Origin: Nocardia higoensis NBRC 100133
GTDB taxonomy: Bacteria > Actinomycetota > Actinomycetes > Mycobacteriales > Mycobacteriaceae
NCBI RefSeq assembly: GCF_000308595.1
Contig: NZ_BAGA01000145.1
Span: forward strand, 1 to 64,000
Reading direction: 5' to 3'
Length of the DNA: 64,000 nt
The stretch's first letter is position 1; every line of letters starts with the position of its first letter. The notes beneath the pieces are model-generated. The model was not told the DNA's origin and made no database searches. It saw only the letters and a list, made by a program, of their open reading frames with translations. Positions 9,177-18,248 of the stretch are shown here, piece after piece. A program made the position numbers and the translations under genes.

Positions 9177-10031
9177 CTACGCCACGGCCCGGTCGGCCGG
9201 CTGCGATTCGGCGATCAGCCAGTCGATGATCTCCTCGCCGGCGAGGATACCGCTGGATTCGGTGACCGTGAGATTGGGGCTGGTCCAGTTCAGCTGTTCC
9301 AGTTCACCGTGCCTGGGCCGGATCGCCCGGTCGGCCGCGCGCAGCATCTCCGCGTCCAGCGCCCCGTCGCCCGCGGCGAGAGTGCTCGCGGTCTCGGCCA
9401 GTTCACCCGCATCGATGAGCCGACGGCGAACCTCGGCGACCGCGACGCTCTTGCACACCGCCCGCGGCATCGTATAGATCTTGCGGCCCTGCTGGGAGGC
9501 GGTCCAGCCGCGCTCACGGCACCACCGGTCCCACTCCGCCAGGAACCCTTCCGGGACCGCCTTCGGCCTGACCACCAGATAGCAGAACAGGTGATCGGCG
9601 ATGCGGAACTTGCTCACCCAGCTGTCGTCGATGCGCCCGCGCAGTTCGGCGCTGACGTGCGAGAGCGTGGTCCCGCCCGCGCGGACCTTCGCGTCGACGT
9701 CGATGCGCCAGCGCATATCCGGGACGCCGTCGACGAGGATGTTGCCGCCGTTGCTGGTGACGGCGTAGCGCCACGGCGCGCCCGGCAACCGGATCCGGTT
9801 GAACTGCTTGATGGTCCGGGTGGTCGTCGGAATCACCGCCGCCGGTTCGGTGAGATGACGCATCCGCTGCGCCGCGGCCGTGGTCATGAACGACAGCGGC
9901 GCGCCTTCGAGGTGTTCCACGCAGACGGTCGGCACCTCGGCGGCGGTGCTGAACGCGTTGCGCGAGTAGATCATCGTGCGGTCGAGGTCGGTGGCGACCA
10001 GCGCCTCCGGCCGGGGTCTTCGAGCGAGCAT
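9177..10031 (-). CDS. HAD-superfamily phosphatase of the Ter island
   Basis: 284 residues, starting at ATG 10031; a GTG at 10034 overlapping the preceding TAG is an alternative. HAD motif I is DLDRT (nucleophile Asp15, acid Asp17). A TTTRT stretch fits motif II, and GDGALD near residue 230 fits the metal-binding motif IV. It ends a tightly packed operon: coiled-coil gene, CitE-like lyase, PRTase-TRSP-StiP fusion, HAD. HAD phosphatases are a standard member of Ter biosynthetic clusters, where they are proposed to dephosphorylate a nucleoside-like product. The substrate is unknown here. Confidence 0.82.
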   Translation of the reverse strand: MLARRPRPEALVATDLDRTMIYSRNAFSTAAEVPTVCVEHLEGAPLSFMTTAAAQRMRHLTEPAAVIPTTTRTIKQFNRIRLPGAPWRYAVTSNGGNILVDGVPDMRWRIDVDAKVRAGGTTLSHVSAELRGRIDDSWVSKFRIADHLFCYLVVRPKAVPEGFLAEWDRWCRERGWTASQQGRKIYTMPRAVCKSVAVAEVRRRLIDAGELAETASTLAAGDGALDAEMLRAADRAIRPRHGELEQLNWTSPNLTVTESSGILAGEEIIDWLIAESQPADRAVA

Positions 10032-10033
10032 CA

Positions 10034-12652
10034 CTACCGCACTTCCTTGATCAATCCCATGCACGAATACGCCAGTTCGGGAACTTCGACGACCGGCACC
10101 CCACGTGCCTGCGCCAGCAATCGGATGTGGGCATGCTCGGGCGCGTCCCGATCGCGGACCAGCACCCGCCACGGCACCCTGCGCAACAGCACCCGGGTGG
10201 TCTCCCCCACGCCGGGCTTGACGAAGTTGACACTGCTGATGCCGTATTCGGCGCGCACCGCCTCGACCGAGGCCCAGCCGGACCAGGTCGGGGTGCGATC
10301 GCTCGCGCGCACCGCCGCCAGCGCGTCGGGCACCCGGTCGGCCACGGTGGCGAAGGCCGCCTCCACACTGTCGAGCAGGCGCACCGAGACGTCCTGATCG
10401 GCCAGGTGCCGATAGAACTTCGCGCCGTGGAAATCGCCGGGACCGATCAGGGTGTCGTTGAGCACCGTGCGCGAGACCAGGCCGGACACCGTCGAATTCA
10501 GGCAGGCCGAGGCGATCAGGAAATCGTCGCGGGTGCCGTAGGTGCGCACGCAACTGCCCGGATCGGCGAGCACCGCCAGATCCGCGTCGAAGCGCGCCCC
10601 GCCCGCGGCGTGGTAGGCGTCGAGTGCCTCGGCGAGTTCCTTGGCGATCGCGCCCTTGCCGGTCCAGCCGTCGACGAACACCACCGACGCCGGATCATGA
10701 TGGGCGGCGAGGTAATCCAGCGCGACCGCGTCGATTCCGCGGTCACGGACGATGGAGACCGCGTAGTGCGGCACGTCCAGCGCCTGCGCGCCCGAATGCC
10801 CCCGATAGGTCAGCCAGCGCTTCATCAGCACGCCGATCGGCGTGCCCGCCCTGGCGAGCGACACCAGCGTCACCGCCGGCCCGCGCTCGGCGACCACCAG
10901 CTCGGCCACCGTCGCCACCGCCAGCGCCAGCCGCTCGGCACTGTCGGCCAGCACCGCCTCGAACAGCTCGCGATATTGCGCGTCGGGCTGGTACTCGATC
11001 GGCAGCGATTCCGCGTAATGCGCCTGGCCCGCCTGGATCCGCTGCTCCCGCTCGGCGACATCGGCCTCGAGATCCACCTCGGACAGATCCTTGAGCAGCC
11101 ACGAGACCTCGTGCGCCGCATACGAACCGAACTCCGGCCCGTGCAGCGGGCGCGGGAACCCGCGCTCGGCCGGCGCCGCCCGTGTCGTGCGGAGAGCCAC
11201 CGGGTCCGCACCCGGTACCACAGCGACCAGCACATCGGAGCCCGAGGCGCTGAGCACGTCGACCACGCCGCCGGGCCCGACGAGTTCGGCGGTGTCCGCG
11301 GGCGCGTCCACGACCAGCACCAGCACGGGGTCGGCCGCCGGGTCGATGCCCGATCGCGCCGCACCGCCTGCCGACACGGCGCCACCGACCGGTTCGGACC
11401 CGAACAATTCCGACAGTCGCGCGTCGTACTCGGTGAGCCACTGCGCGTTGTACAGATAGCGCGGCACCTCGTCGACCGGCTCAGGGGCGTGGAAGCGGAA
11501 TCCCCGGCGCAGCGGGTAGCCGGGCTCGTCGAGGACGTAGGCCGGGGAGCGGGTGGTCGTCTGGAAACGCGCCGGAATGCCGGCGGACGTGAGCGAATCC
11601 GCCAGGCGCAGTGGCAGATACATCAACTCCTCGTGACCGAGCACGATCACCGGGCGCCCCGGCGCGAACTCGGCCAGACGGGCGCGCAACACCACATCCG
11701 CCTCGGACAGCGCCGCCTCGAATGCCGGGGTATCGGTGTCGAGAATCCCGTGCCGGCCGCCCTCGGGGACGGTGGCGGGCCAGGGCAATTCCACCCGATG
11801 CGACGAACCGCGCTGTGCGGCAACCGGATTGAGGTACGGCTCCGGCAGCGCCTGCACGGCGTCGATCAGGTCGTCGGGCAGCACCGTCGCGCCCTGCGCC
11901 AGGCAGACCGTGTCGATGCGCGCGCCGAGATCGGCGGCCACCTTCTCGAACCGCTCGCGGTCGGTCTCGGTGCGCATGTCGACCAGCGAGGCCAGCACGT
12001 AATGCGTGCGCGGCGCGAACTCGTGCAGGGCGCGCACCGCGTCCAATGCGGTGGCGCCGGTGGAGATCTCGTCGTCGACGAGCACCAGCGGCAGGTCACC
12101 GGCGAAGATCTCGGCCGGTTCGGGTTGCAGCAGGTGCGAGGTGGCGTGCGAGTGACCTTCCTCGAAGCCGGTGAGCGTGCGCGCGGTGGGCACGTCGCGG
12201 CGGGTCGAGTGCAGATAGCAGCGCGCGCCGAGCCGGGCTGCCACGATGTGGCCGAGGCTCGTCGCGGTCTCGGCGAAACCCAGGACCACCGCCGCCGCGC
12301 CGGGATCGGCCACGTCCGCCCCGGAGACAGCTGCCCCGGCGACGCCGCCCGCGGCCCGCACCAGCACCTCGCGCACCAGATCACCGAGCCGGTCGCCCGC
12401 GGCGATCACCACCCGGGGATCGGTGGGCAGGTGCTTGCCGAGCACGGTGGAGACCAGTAGGTGCGCGCGGCGCGGATTGCGGCGCAAGCCCGGCGTGACC
12501 AGCGCCCCGATCGGCGGACGAGCGTCCGCGCCCCGGCCCACGCAACCCGTGCCCGTGGTCGCGGCCGCACCGGTGGCGGTTTCCGCCGCTTCGCCGCCCG
12601 CGACCTCCCGCAGTTCCAGCCCCAGCGTCCGGGTGGCCCACGGCGCGCTCAT
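10034..12652 (-). CDS. PRTase-TRSP-StiP fusion protein of the Ter biosynthetic cluster
   Basis: 872 residues, starting at ATG 12652, which overlaps the stop of the lyase gene (ATGA). The N-terminal third is a phosphoribosyltransferase with the PRPP loop LVLVDDEISTGATALDA. The middle (about 370-520: VIVLGHEELMYLPLRLA, RSPAYVLDEPGYPLR) fits the TRSP domain. The C-terminal third (VTLVSLARAGTPIGVLMKR, VFVDGWTGKGAI, GPGDFHGAKFYRHLADQDVS) fits the StiP (PRTase_1) domain. These domains are usually separate genes in Ter clusters, so a single chain here implies channelling. It is proposed to make a nucleoside-like metabolite. The frame stays open for about 140 residues upstream, but that part is the antisense of the lyase gene. 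Confidence 0.85.
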   Translation of the reverse strand: MSAPWATRTLGLELREVAGGEAAETATGAAATTGTGCVGRGADARPPIGALVTPGLRRNPRRAHLLVSTVLGKHLPTDPRVVIAAGDRLGDLVREVLVRAAGGVAGAAVSGADVADPGAAAVVLGFAETATSLGHIVAARLGARCYLHSTRRDVPTARTLTGFEEGHSHATSHLLQPEPAEIFAGDLPLVLVDDEISTGATALDAVRALHEFAPRTHYVLASLVDMRTETDRERFEKVAADLGARIDTVCLAQGATVLPDDLIDAVQALPEPYLNPVAAQRGSSHRVELPWPATVPEGGRHGILDTDTPAFEAALSEADVVLRARLAEFAPGRPVIVLGHEELMYLPLRLADSLTSAGIPARFQTTTRSPAYVLDEPGYPLRRGFRFHAPEPVDEVPRYLYNAQWLTEYDARLSELFGSEPVGGAVSAGGAARSGIDPAADPVLVLVVDAPADTAELVGPGGVVDVLSASGSDVLVAVVPGADPVALRTTRAAPAERGFPRPLHGPEFGSYAAHEVSWLLKDLSEVDLEADVAEREQRIQAGQAHYAESLPIEYQPDAQYRELFEAVLADSAERLALAVATVAELVVAERGPAVTLVSLARAGTPIGVLMKRWLTYRGHSGAQALDVPHYAVSIVRDRGIDAVALDYLAAHHDPASVVFVDGWTGKGAIAKELAEALDAYHAAGGARFDADLAVLADPGSCVRTYGTRDDFLIASACLNSTVSGLVSRTVLNDTLIGPGDFHGAKFYRHLADQDVSVRLLDSVEAAFATVADRVPDALAAVRASDRTPTWSGWASVEAVRAEYGISSVNFVKPGVGETTRVLLRRVPWRVLVRDRDAPEHAHIRLLAQARGVPVVEVPELAYSCMGLIKEVR

Positions 12653-13860
12653 CCGGCCACCGCGGCCGTCAGCAGATCCACGAAGGACACTCCCTTGTTC
12701 GCCACCCCGAACACGCGCGCGCGCAGCATGGTCTGGTGCGCCCAACTGCGGTGCGGGCGCATCTCGTTCATCTTGTTCCGGTATTCCGAGGCCGCCACCC
12801 CGCCGACATCGGCCTGCAGGATGTCGAGCGCGTCGGAGTACTCCTCGTGGGACACCACCGACAGCGCGTGCACCACCGCCACATGCGAGGGATGGATGAC
12901 CGTCTTGCCCTGGATGCCGTTGGCACGGTCCAGGGTGATCTCGCGCAAGAGCCCGTCCAGATCGCGGCTGACCAGGTACTGGCGGAACTTCACCGCGTCG
13001 GACTCCTCGAACGGCGCGGTCCGCAGCAGCGGCCGGAACATCCGCTCGTGGTCGGCGAAGTACTCCCACACCGGCCCGGTGATGACGAATCCCGTGCCGT
13101 CGGCGCGGCCCAGGTAGTTGACGATGTCGGCGATCACGTCGGCGACCACCCGCACGTCGTAGATGGTCAGGTCGCGATCACGGCGGATGCCGAAGGTCGA
13201 GCACATGTCGGTCGCGCCGATGCGCACTGCCAGAATCCGTTCCCGGTGCTCGGCGAGCATCGCCGCGATCTGGGTGAGCTCGGTGTCCCTGGTCTGGCGG
13301 TGCACCAGGGCGGGCGACTCCAGCACCGGCATCCCGAAGACCGGCCGGTCGAGGCGTTCGCAGACATCGGCGAGCGCGTCGAGGTACTTCTGCCCGGAGA
13401 CGCTGTCGAACTTCGGGAACACGAACCCGGCCAGGGCCGCGAGGCCGGGGCCGAGCTGGTCGGTCAGTTCGCCGATGGTGTCGGCGTCGCGCACCCGCAC
13501 GAACAGCAGGGGGGCCGTGTCCCGGTCGACCGCCAGTTCGTCCAATGTCGCGACGGTCTGTCTCTTGGCGTATTCGACCTGGTGATCGGCGACCGCGTCC
13601 TCCAGGTCGATCACCATCGAACACACGCCGCGTTCGGCGCGTCTGCGGATGGTGTCGGCCAGATCGGCTCTGGTCGCCGGCACGTAGAGGGTGGCCCCGA
13701 GCGCGACGGCCAGCAGTTCCCGATCGACCGAATCACCGAAGGGCTCGGGCTGGCGATGGAACAGTGTTCTGGCGGCGGGGCCTTGCAGCTGCCGGAAGTG
13801 GCGCAGCGGCAGTCGCTTCCGCAGGGAGATTTCCTGCCGGAGGGCGACGGGAGCGGTCAT
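12649..13860 (-). CDS. HpcH/HpaI-CitE family lyase of the Ter island
   Basis: 403 residues, ATG start at 13860. It is a TIM-barrel lyase of the citrate-lyase-beta/HpcH type: SMVIDLEDAVAD is the conserved strand with acidic metal ligands, followed by FVFPKFDSV, VRIGATDMCSTFGIRRDRD and GKTVIHPSHV. Members with this extended form sit beside PRTase, StiP and HAD genes in Ter clusters and are proposed to cleave or add a carbon unit to the nucleoside-like product. The gene overlaps the following fusion gene by four bases, so translation is coupled. The substrate is not known. Confidence 0.85.
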   Translation of the reverse strand: MTAPVALRQEISLRKRLPLRHFRQLQGPAARTLFHRQPEPFGDSVDRELLAVALGATLYVPATRADLADTIRRRAERGVCSMVIDLEDAVADHQVEYAKRQTVATLDELAVDRDTAPLLFVRVRDADTIGELTDQLGPGLAALAGFVFPKFDSVSGQKYLDALADVCERLDRPVFGMPVLESPALVHRQTRDTELTQIAAMLAEHRERILAVRIGATDMCSTFGIRRDRDLTIYDVRVVADVIADIVNYLGRADGTGFVITGPVWEYFADHERMFRPLLRTAPFEESDAVKFRQYLVSRDLDGLLREITLDRANGIQGKTVIHPSHVAVVHALSVVSHEEYSDALDILQADVGGVAASEYRNKMNEMRPHRSWAHQTMLRARVFGVANKGVSFVDLLTAAVAG

Positions 13861-13887
13861 CGAAGCTCCATTCTGGTGACTCTGAAG

Positions 13888-15096
13888 TCATGGTCGTGGG
13901 GGTCGGCCTGGTTGTTTTCTCATGCGCTCCACCACACCGGCGATGAATTCGGTGACGGCATCCAGTTCCGTCACGTACGCCCAGTAGTCGGGGTGGCGTC
14001 CCGACAGTGTCGCGCTGATCCGATCGATGCGTTCGGCCTGCGCGTCCAGCACTGAGCCCCATTCGCTCACGAGGTCTCTGCTGACCGCGAGCATCTGTGC
14101 GTCTCGCAGCCGGAATCGTACGTCCTTAACCTTTTTTGCGGGATCGTCCCGAACGGATCGGAGCATGGCCAGCCGGGCCGTGACACTGTCGATCAGCTGT
14201 TCGGCCTCACCGAGGCCACCCCGCGCGGTGGAGGTCAGTTCAAGGGCGGTCTCCGGGTCGTTCTCGCGCAATGCCGTACGGGCCCGGGCAAGGGCATCGG
14301 CGGCGGCATCGATCGCTCGCTGGCTTTCCCGCCCATTGTTGGTCAGATCCGCCGAACTCGCAGCATTGAATTCCCGCAGCAACGCCGAGTACGCGGGCGC
14401 GAGCCCTCGCGCGCGCGTGCGAGCGGCATCGAGTCTGGTGCTCACCGAGGCCACCGCGTTGGTCGCCGCGGTCTTGCGAAAAGGTGCCTGCGCCAATGCT
14501 TCCGACAGTTCCCTGACCTGCGCCTGCACCCGGTTGGCGACCTCTCGGACCCGCCCCGCCTCGACACCGGCGTCCAGGGCATCGAGTGTGATCAGTGCCT
14601 CATCCAACGCACCGGCCCGCTGCCGGACCGAGGGGTATCCGGCGAACTCCGAAGCCGCCGCCCGCGCCCGCACCTCGGTGGCCTCGGCCCGGACCTGCGC
14701 GGCCAGCCGCGGCACCATCCGCGCCAGCTGCACCGCCTCCTCCAGCGTGGCCTGCCGTTCGCGGTAGAAGGCATCGATCCCGGCGGCGGCATCGGTGAGC
14801 TGGGCGATCACCGCATCGGTGCGGGCCTGCCCCACCGGTAACCAGGTGTTGTCCCGCTCGGCCGCCTCCAGTTCCTGTGACCAGCTCAGATAGGCATCGG
14901 CCGCGGCATAGCAACGGGCCCGCACGGCCTCCCAGGCCCGGGTGTGATCCTGGCGCGGGAAGATCTGCTGCGCGGCTTGCACAGCCGCCTCGGCGGCACT
15001 CTGCCTGCGGTCCATGTCCAGGAACGCCTGCGCCAGCCTGGTGCGGGCCTGCTGTATCCACTCGTTGCTTCCGGAGGAGCGAAACCATCCCCGCAT
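13888..15096 (-). CDS. Coiled-coil protein of the Ter island, unknown function
   Basis: About 402 residues, strongly helical and rich in Ala, Arg and Glu with heptad-like spacing throughout (for example AQAFLDMDRRQSAAEAAVQ), no signal peptide and no transmembrane segment. No catalytic motif is visible. I do not recognise a named family with confidence; helical proteins of this type are recurrent in Ter operons. The start could be ATG 15096, GTG 15108 or GTG 15138. It is first in the minus-strand biosynthetic operon, 27 bases before the CitE-like gene, and divergent from terD. A scaffold role is inference. Confidence 0.72.
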   Translation of the reverse strand: MRGWFRSSGSNEWIQQARTRLAQAFLDMDRRQSAAEAAVQAAQQIFPRQDHTRAWEAVRARCYAAADAYLSWSQELEAAERDNTWLPVGQARTDAVIAQLTDAAAGIDAFYRERQATLEEAVQLARMVPRLAAQVRAEATEVRARAAASEFAGYPSVRQRAGALDEALITLDALDAGVEAGRVREVANRVQAQVRELSEALAQAPFRKTAATNAVASVSTRLDAARTRARGLAPAYSALLREFNAASSADLTNNGRESQRAIDAAADALARARTALRENDPETALELTSTARGGLGEAEQLIDSVTARLAMLRSVRDDPAKKVKDVRFRLRDAQMLAVSRDLVSEWGSVLDAQAERIDRISATLSGRHPDYWAYVTELDAVTEFIAGVVERMRKQPGRPPRP

Positions 15097-15137
15097 GCGC
15101 CCAGCCACGCCCCGATGGTAGGAGATCGGGCTGTTCA

Positions 15138-15153
15138 CCGGGGCTTACCCCGG
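15138..15153. promoter_or_regulatory. Inverted repeat in divergent promoter region before terD
   Basis: Perfect 6-base arms CCGGGG and CCCCGG separated by CTTA, lying between the minus-strand Ter operon and terD. Position suggests an operator for divergent transcription, but the arms are short and GC-only, so chance is possible. Confidence 0.3.
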
Positions 15154-15252
15154 TTCCTACGCAAGTTCGGCGAAACCTACTACTGTCGTAACTCGTACCC
15201 GGCGATTCGGACAGGCTGGGACCACAGACGGACTAATGAAAGGGATTCCCGC

Positions 15253-15828
15253 ATGGGTGTCAGTTTGTCCAAGGGCGGCAACGTTTCGCTGACCAAGGCG
15301 GCGCCGAACCTGACTGCCGTTTCCGTCGGCCTCGGCTGGGACGTTCGGACCACCACCGGCACCGACTTCGACCTCGACGCCAGCGCGATCGCCACCGGCG
15401 CGGACAAGAAGGTCATCTCCGACCAGCACTTCGTGTTCTTCAACAACCTGAAGTCCCCCGAAGGCAGCATCGAGCACGCCGGCGACAACCGCACCGGTGA
15501 GGGCGAAGGCGACGACGAGGTCATCAACGTCGACCTGGCGGGCACCCCACCGAACATCGAGAGCATCTTCTTCCCCGTCTCGATCTACGACGCCACCACT
15601 CGCCAGCAGTCCTTCGGCCAGGTGCGCAACGCCTACATCCGCGTCGTCGACCGCAGCAACGGCGAAGAGCTGGCCCGCTACGACCTCACCGAGGACGCCT
15701 CCACCGAGACCGCCATGGTCTTCGGCGAGCTCTACCGCAACGGCGCCGAGTGGAAGTTCCGCGCCATCGGCCAGGGCTACGCCTCCGGCCTGGAGGGCAT
15801 CGCCCGCGACTACGGCGTGAACGTCTGA
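15253..15828 (+). CDS. terD: Tellurium resistance/stress protein TerD
   Basis: 191 residues, the typical TerD length, starting at ATG 15253 with AAAGGGA upstream. It carries both parts of the calcium-binding signature: DFDLDASAI and GDNRTGEGEGDDEV, then FGQVRNAYIRVVD, ELYRNGAEWKFRAIGQGYASG. TerD is a cytoplasmic, membrane-associated stress protein that works with TerC. Of the three TerD-family genes in the window this is the only canonical single-domain one. A strong terminator follows it, so terC downstream has its own promoter or depends on read-through. Confidence 0.95.
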   Translation: MGVSLSKGGNVSLTKAAPNLTAVSVGLGWDVRTTTGTDFDLDASAIATGADKKVISDQHFVFFNNLKSPEGSIEHAGDNRTGEGEGDDEVINVDLAGTPPNIESIFFPVSIYDATTRQQSFGQVRNAYIRVVDRSNGEELARYDLTEDASTETAMVFGELYRNGAEWKFRAIGQGYASGLEGIARDYGVNV

Positions 15829-15845
15829 CGAAATCTCGTCCGCAG

Positions 15846-15873
15846 CAGGGGGCTCGCCGCGACGAGCCCCCTG
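15846..15873 (+). terminator. Rho-independent-type terminator after terD
   Basis: Perfect 11-base-pair stem (15846-15856 with 15863-15873) and a six-base loop, starting 18 bases after the terD stop, followed by TCTTCTG. Confidence 0.85.
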
Positions 15874-15993
15874 TCTTCTGTGGTCACCTGCCCTGCGACC
15901 GCCTCTTCGTCGGCAGAAGCGGTCACAAATGATGGACATCCCCCCGATGACCGGCCACGCTGGAAATCGACCTAGCCGATTCACCACCTCTCC

Positions 15994-17136
15994 ATGAAAG
16001 GTCCCCGCGTGGTCCTGCGCATTTTCGGCCTGTCCGGCCTCGTCACAGTGGTATCGCTGGTAGTGGCGTTCCTCTATGGCGGCCCCACCGCGCTGTTCTT
16101 GTGCGCGATCCTGGGCATCCTCGAAGTCTCTCTCTCCTTCGACAACGCTGTCATCAACGCCACCGTCCTGCAGCGGATGAGCGAGTTCTGGCAGAAGATC
16201 TTCCTCACGATCGGCGTGCTGATCGCCGTGTTCGGCATGCGCCTGGTGTTTCCCCTGGCGATCGTCTGGGTGACGGCCGGCCTGAACCCCGTGGAGGCGT
16301 TCGACCTGGCGCTGAACCCGCCGCCGAACGACGCGCCCACATTCCCGGACGGCAGCCCGAGCTACGAGACCCTGCTGACCGACGCGCATCCCTCGATCGC
16401 GGCCTTCGGCGGCATGTTCCTGGCACTGCTGTTCCTGAACTTCATCTTCGAGGAACGCGAGATCACCTGGCTGAGCTGGCTGGAGCGCCCGCTGGCCCGC
16501 GCGGGCAAGCTCGACATGCTCTCGGTCGTGGTGGCCGGCATCGGCCTGCTGCTGGCCGCGGAGTTCCTCGCCGAGGACGACGTCCGCGCCACGGTGCTGC
16601 TGTCCGGCCTGCTCGGCATGATCGTCTACATCGCCGTCGACGGCCTCGGCTCGATGTTCCACACCGAGGAATTCGAGGAGGAGGCGAGCGGCGGCCCGTC
16701 GGACCTGGCGAAGGCCACCGGCAAGGCGGGCTTCTTCCTGTTCCTGTACCTGGAAGTGCTCGACGCCTCGTTCTCCTTCGACGGCGTCATCGGCGCGTTC
16801 GCCATCACCTCCGACCCGATCATCATCGCGCTCGGCCTCGGCCTGATCGGCGCCATGTTCGTCCGGTCCATCACGGTGTACCTGGTGCGCAAGGGCACGC
16901 TCTCGGAGTACGTCTACCTCGAGCACGGCGCGCACTGGGCCATCGGCGCGCTGGCGATCATCCTGTTCATCTCGATCGGCGTGCACATCAACGAGGTCAT
17001 CACCGGCCTGGTCGGCGTCGCCTTCATCGGCGCCGCGTTCATCAGCAGCGTGCTGCGCAACCGGCGTGAGGGCGACGGCGACGGTGACGGGGCGGGCGAG
17101 ATCGAGGACGAGAAGTCCGCGACCCCGGTCTCCTGA
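15994..17136 (+). CDS. TerC-family (DUF475) integral membrane protein
   Basis: 380 residues with about nine hydrophobic segments. The two repeated acidic transmembrane motifs of the TerC superfamily are present, EVSLSFDNAV near residue 45 and DASFSFDGVI near residue 260. The C-terminus is cytoplasmic and acidic (GDGDGDGAGEIEDE). TerC-family proteins act as metal (manganese, possibly calcium) exporters or as membrane anchors for the Ter complex. The start at ATG 15994 is reasonable, but the upstream site is weak. Lying next to terD on the same strand, it is the expected membrane partner. Only one TerC is present in the window. Confidence 0.92.
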   Translation: MKGPRVVLRIFGLSGLVTVVSLVVAFLYGGPTALFLCAILGILEVSLSFDNAVINATVLQRMSEFWQKIFLTIGVLIAVFGMRLVFPLAIVWVTAGLNPVEAFDLALNPPPNDAPTFPDGSPSYETLLTDAHPSIAAFGGMFLALLFLNFIFEEREITWLSWLERPLARAGKLDMLSVVVAGIGLLLAAEFLAEDDVRATVLLSGLLGMIVYIAVDGLGSMFHTEEFEEEASGGPSDLAKATGKAGFFLFLYLEVLDASFSFDGVIGAFAITSDPIIIALGLGLIGAMFVRSITVYLVRKGTLSEYVYLEHGAHWAIGALAIILFISIGVHINEVITGLVGVAFIGAAFISSVLRNRREGDGDGDGAGEIEDEKSATPVS

Positions 17137-17160
17137 CCTTTCATCACCCGTAGAGAACCC

Positions 17161-17202
17161 AGCGGCAGCGATCGCCTCCGGCTCGGAGGGATCGCTGCCG
17201 CT
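17161..17202. terminator. Bidirectional hairpin between terC and the convergent DUF389 gene
   Basis: A 13-base-pair outer stem (17161-17173 with 17190-17202) encloses a six-base-pair inner stem (17175-17180 with 17184-17189). The gene ends converge here, so it can stop transcription from both sides. Confidence 0.85.
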
Positions 17203-17233
17203 GTCGTTTCCGGCCCCGCCCCGCGGGCGGGTA

Positions 17234-18196
17234 TCAGAGCATCCGGTAGGGCAGGTGCAGCGCCTTCGCCCGGCGCACCGAAACCCGCGACCACACCCGC
17301 CGCTGCACCGCCAGCGTCGCCCACCCCGCCAGCGCCATCCCGGACAGATTCACCAGCAACTGCGCCACACTGCCCCACACCGACGGCCAGGCGCCGAAGG
17401 CCGCGCCGAGCGCGATATTGCCCGCGGCGGGCACCGTGGTCACCGAAATGAACACCCCGACGAGCGCGCCGGATTTCGCCGAGGTCAGCGCCAGCACCCC
17501 GGCCGCCGCGGCGATCAGCGCGATCACCAGCGACCACCTGTCCGGGCTGTAGACGAATTCGGTGTTCGGATGCGCGCCCGTCACGTGGCCCGCGTCGACC
17601 CAGCCGACCGCCCTGGCCGCCAGCGCCAGCAGGAATGTGGTGGCGATGCCGACCACGAACCCGATCACCAAGGTGCGCGCCGCGAGCCCGAACAGCACGT
17701 ACCGCTTGCGCACCAGCGCGACACCGAGCGCGGCGATGGCGCCGAACTCCGGGCCGAGCACCATCGCCCCGATCACCAGGATCTGCGAATCGAGCACGAT
17801 CGCGATCGCCGCCATGATCGTCGCCAGCGTCATGAAGCTCAGGTAGGTCCAGTTCAGCTCGGACTCCTCGTAGGAGCGCTGCGCGACCTCCGCCCAGACC
17901 ACCGTGTCCGCGCTGCTGCCCGGCGTGCGCACCTCGGCCTCGAAACCGCTGCGCGACAACCATGTCCGCACCTGGTCGATCTCGATGCTGCCCTGCTGGT
18001 GCACGCCCAGCTCGCGCAGCCGGTCGATCACGTCGTTGCCCGCCTCCCGCGCGACCTCGGCGAAGATCAGATCCCCCGCCGGTTTCATGGCGGCGCCGCG
18101 CACCAGCGCCAGCCCGCTCACCGCCGGGTCCTCGGTCAGCGTCGCCAGCACGCCCTCGGTCAACGCGGCGGGTGAGAGCACCCGTAACTGCAACAT
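17234..18196 (-). CDS. DUF389-family membrane protein
   Basis: 320 residues. The N-terminal 110 residues are soluble and ferredoxin-like. Six hydrophobic segments follow with the family signature LATIMAAIAIVLDSQILVIGAMVLGPEFGAI and SAKSGALVGVFISVTTVPAAGN in parts. DUF389 proteins are multi-spanning and of unknown transport function. Position between terC and the second GT87 gene puts it at the right edge of the Ter island, but no direct link to Ter function can be read. The ATG at 18196 fits the conserved start MLQLRVLSP. Confidence 0.85.
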   Translation of the reverse strand: MLQLRVLSPAALTEGVLATLTEDPAVSGLALVRGAAMKPAGDLIFAEVAREAGNDVIDRLRELGVHQQGSIEIDQVRTWLSRSGFEAEVRTPGSSADTVVWAEVAQRSYEESELNWTYLSFMTLATIMAAIAIVLDSQILVIGAMVLGPEFGAIAALGVALVRKRYVLFGLAARTLVIGFVVGIATTFLLALAARAVGWVDAGHVTGAHPNTEFVYSPDRWSLVIALIAAAAGVLALTSAKSGALVGVFISVTTVPAAGNIALGAAFGAWPSVWGSVAQLLVNLSGMALAGWATLAVQRRVWSRVSVRRAKALHLPYRML

Positions 18197-18248
18197 CCAC
18201 TCAGTGTCGCCCGCGGCCCCCTGGTTCGCCGGGCAATACGGGCGCGAC

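Noticed and set aside
12653..13069. N-terminal extension of the PRTase fusion to 13069
   Set aside because: These residues are the antisense or out-of-frame reading of the CitE-like gene; the ATGA overlap at 12649-12652 gives a natural start.
15874..15993. A yybP-ykoY manganese riboswitch before terC
   Set aside because: TerC genes often carry one, but the 120 bases here show no convincing paired helices or conserved loop after the terD terminator.
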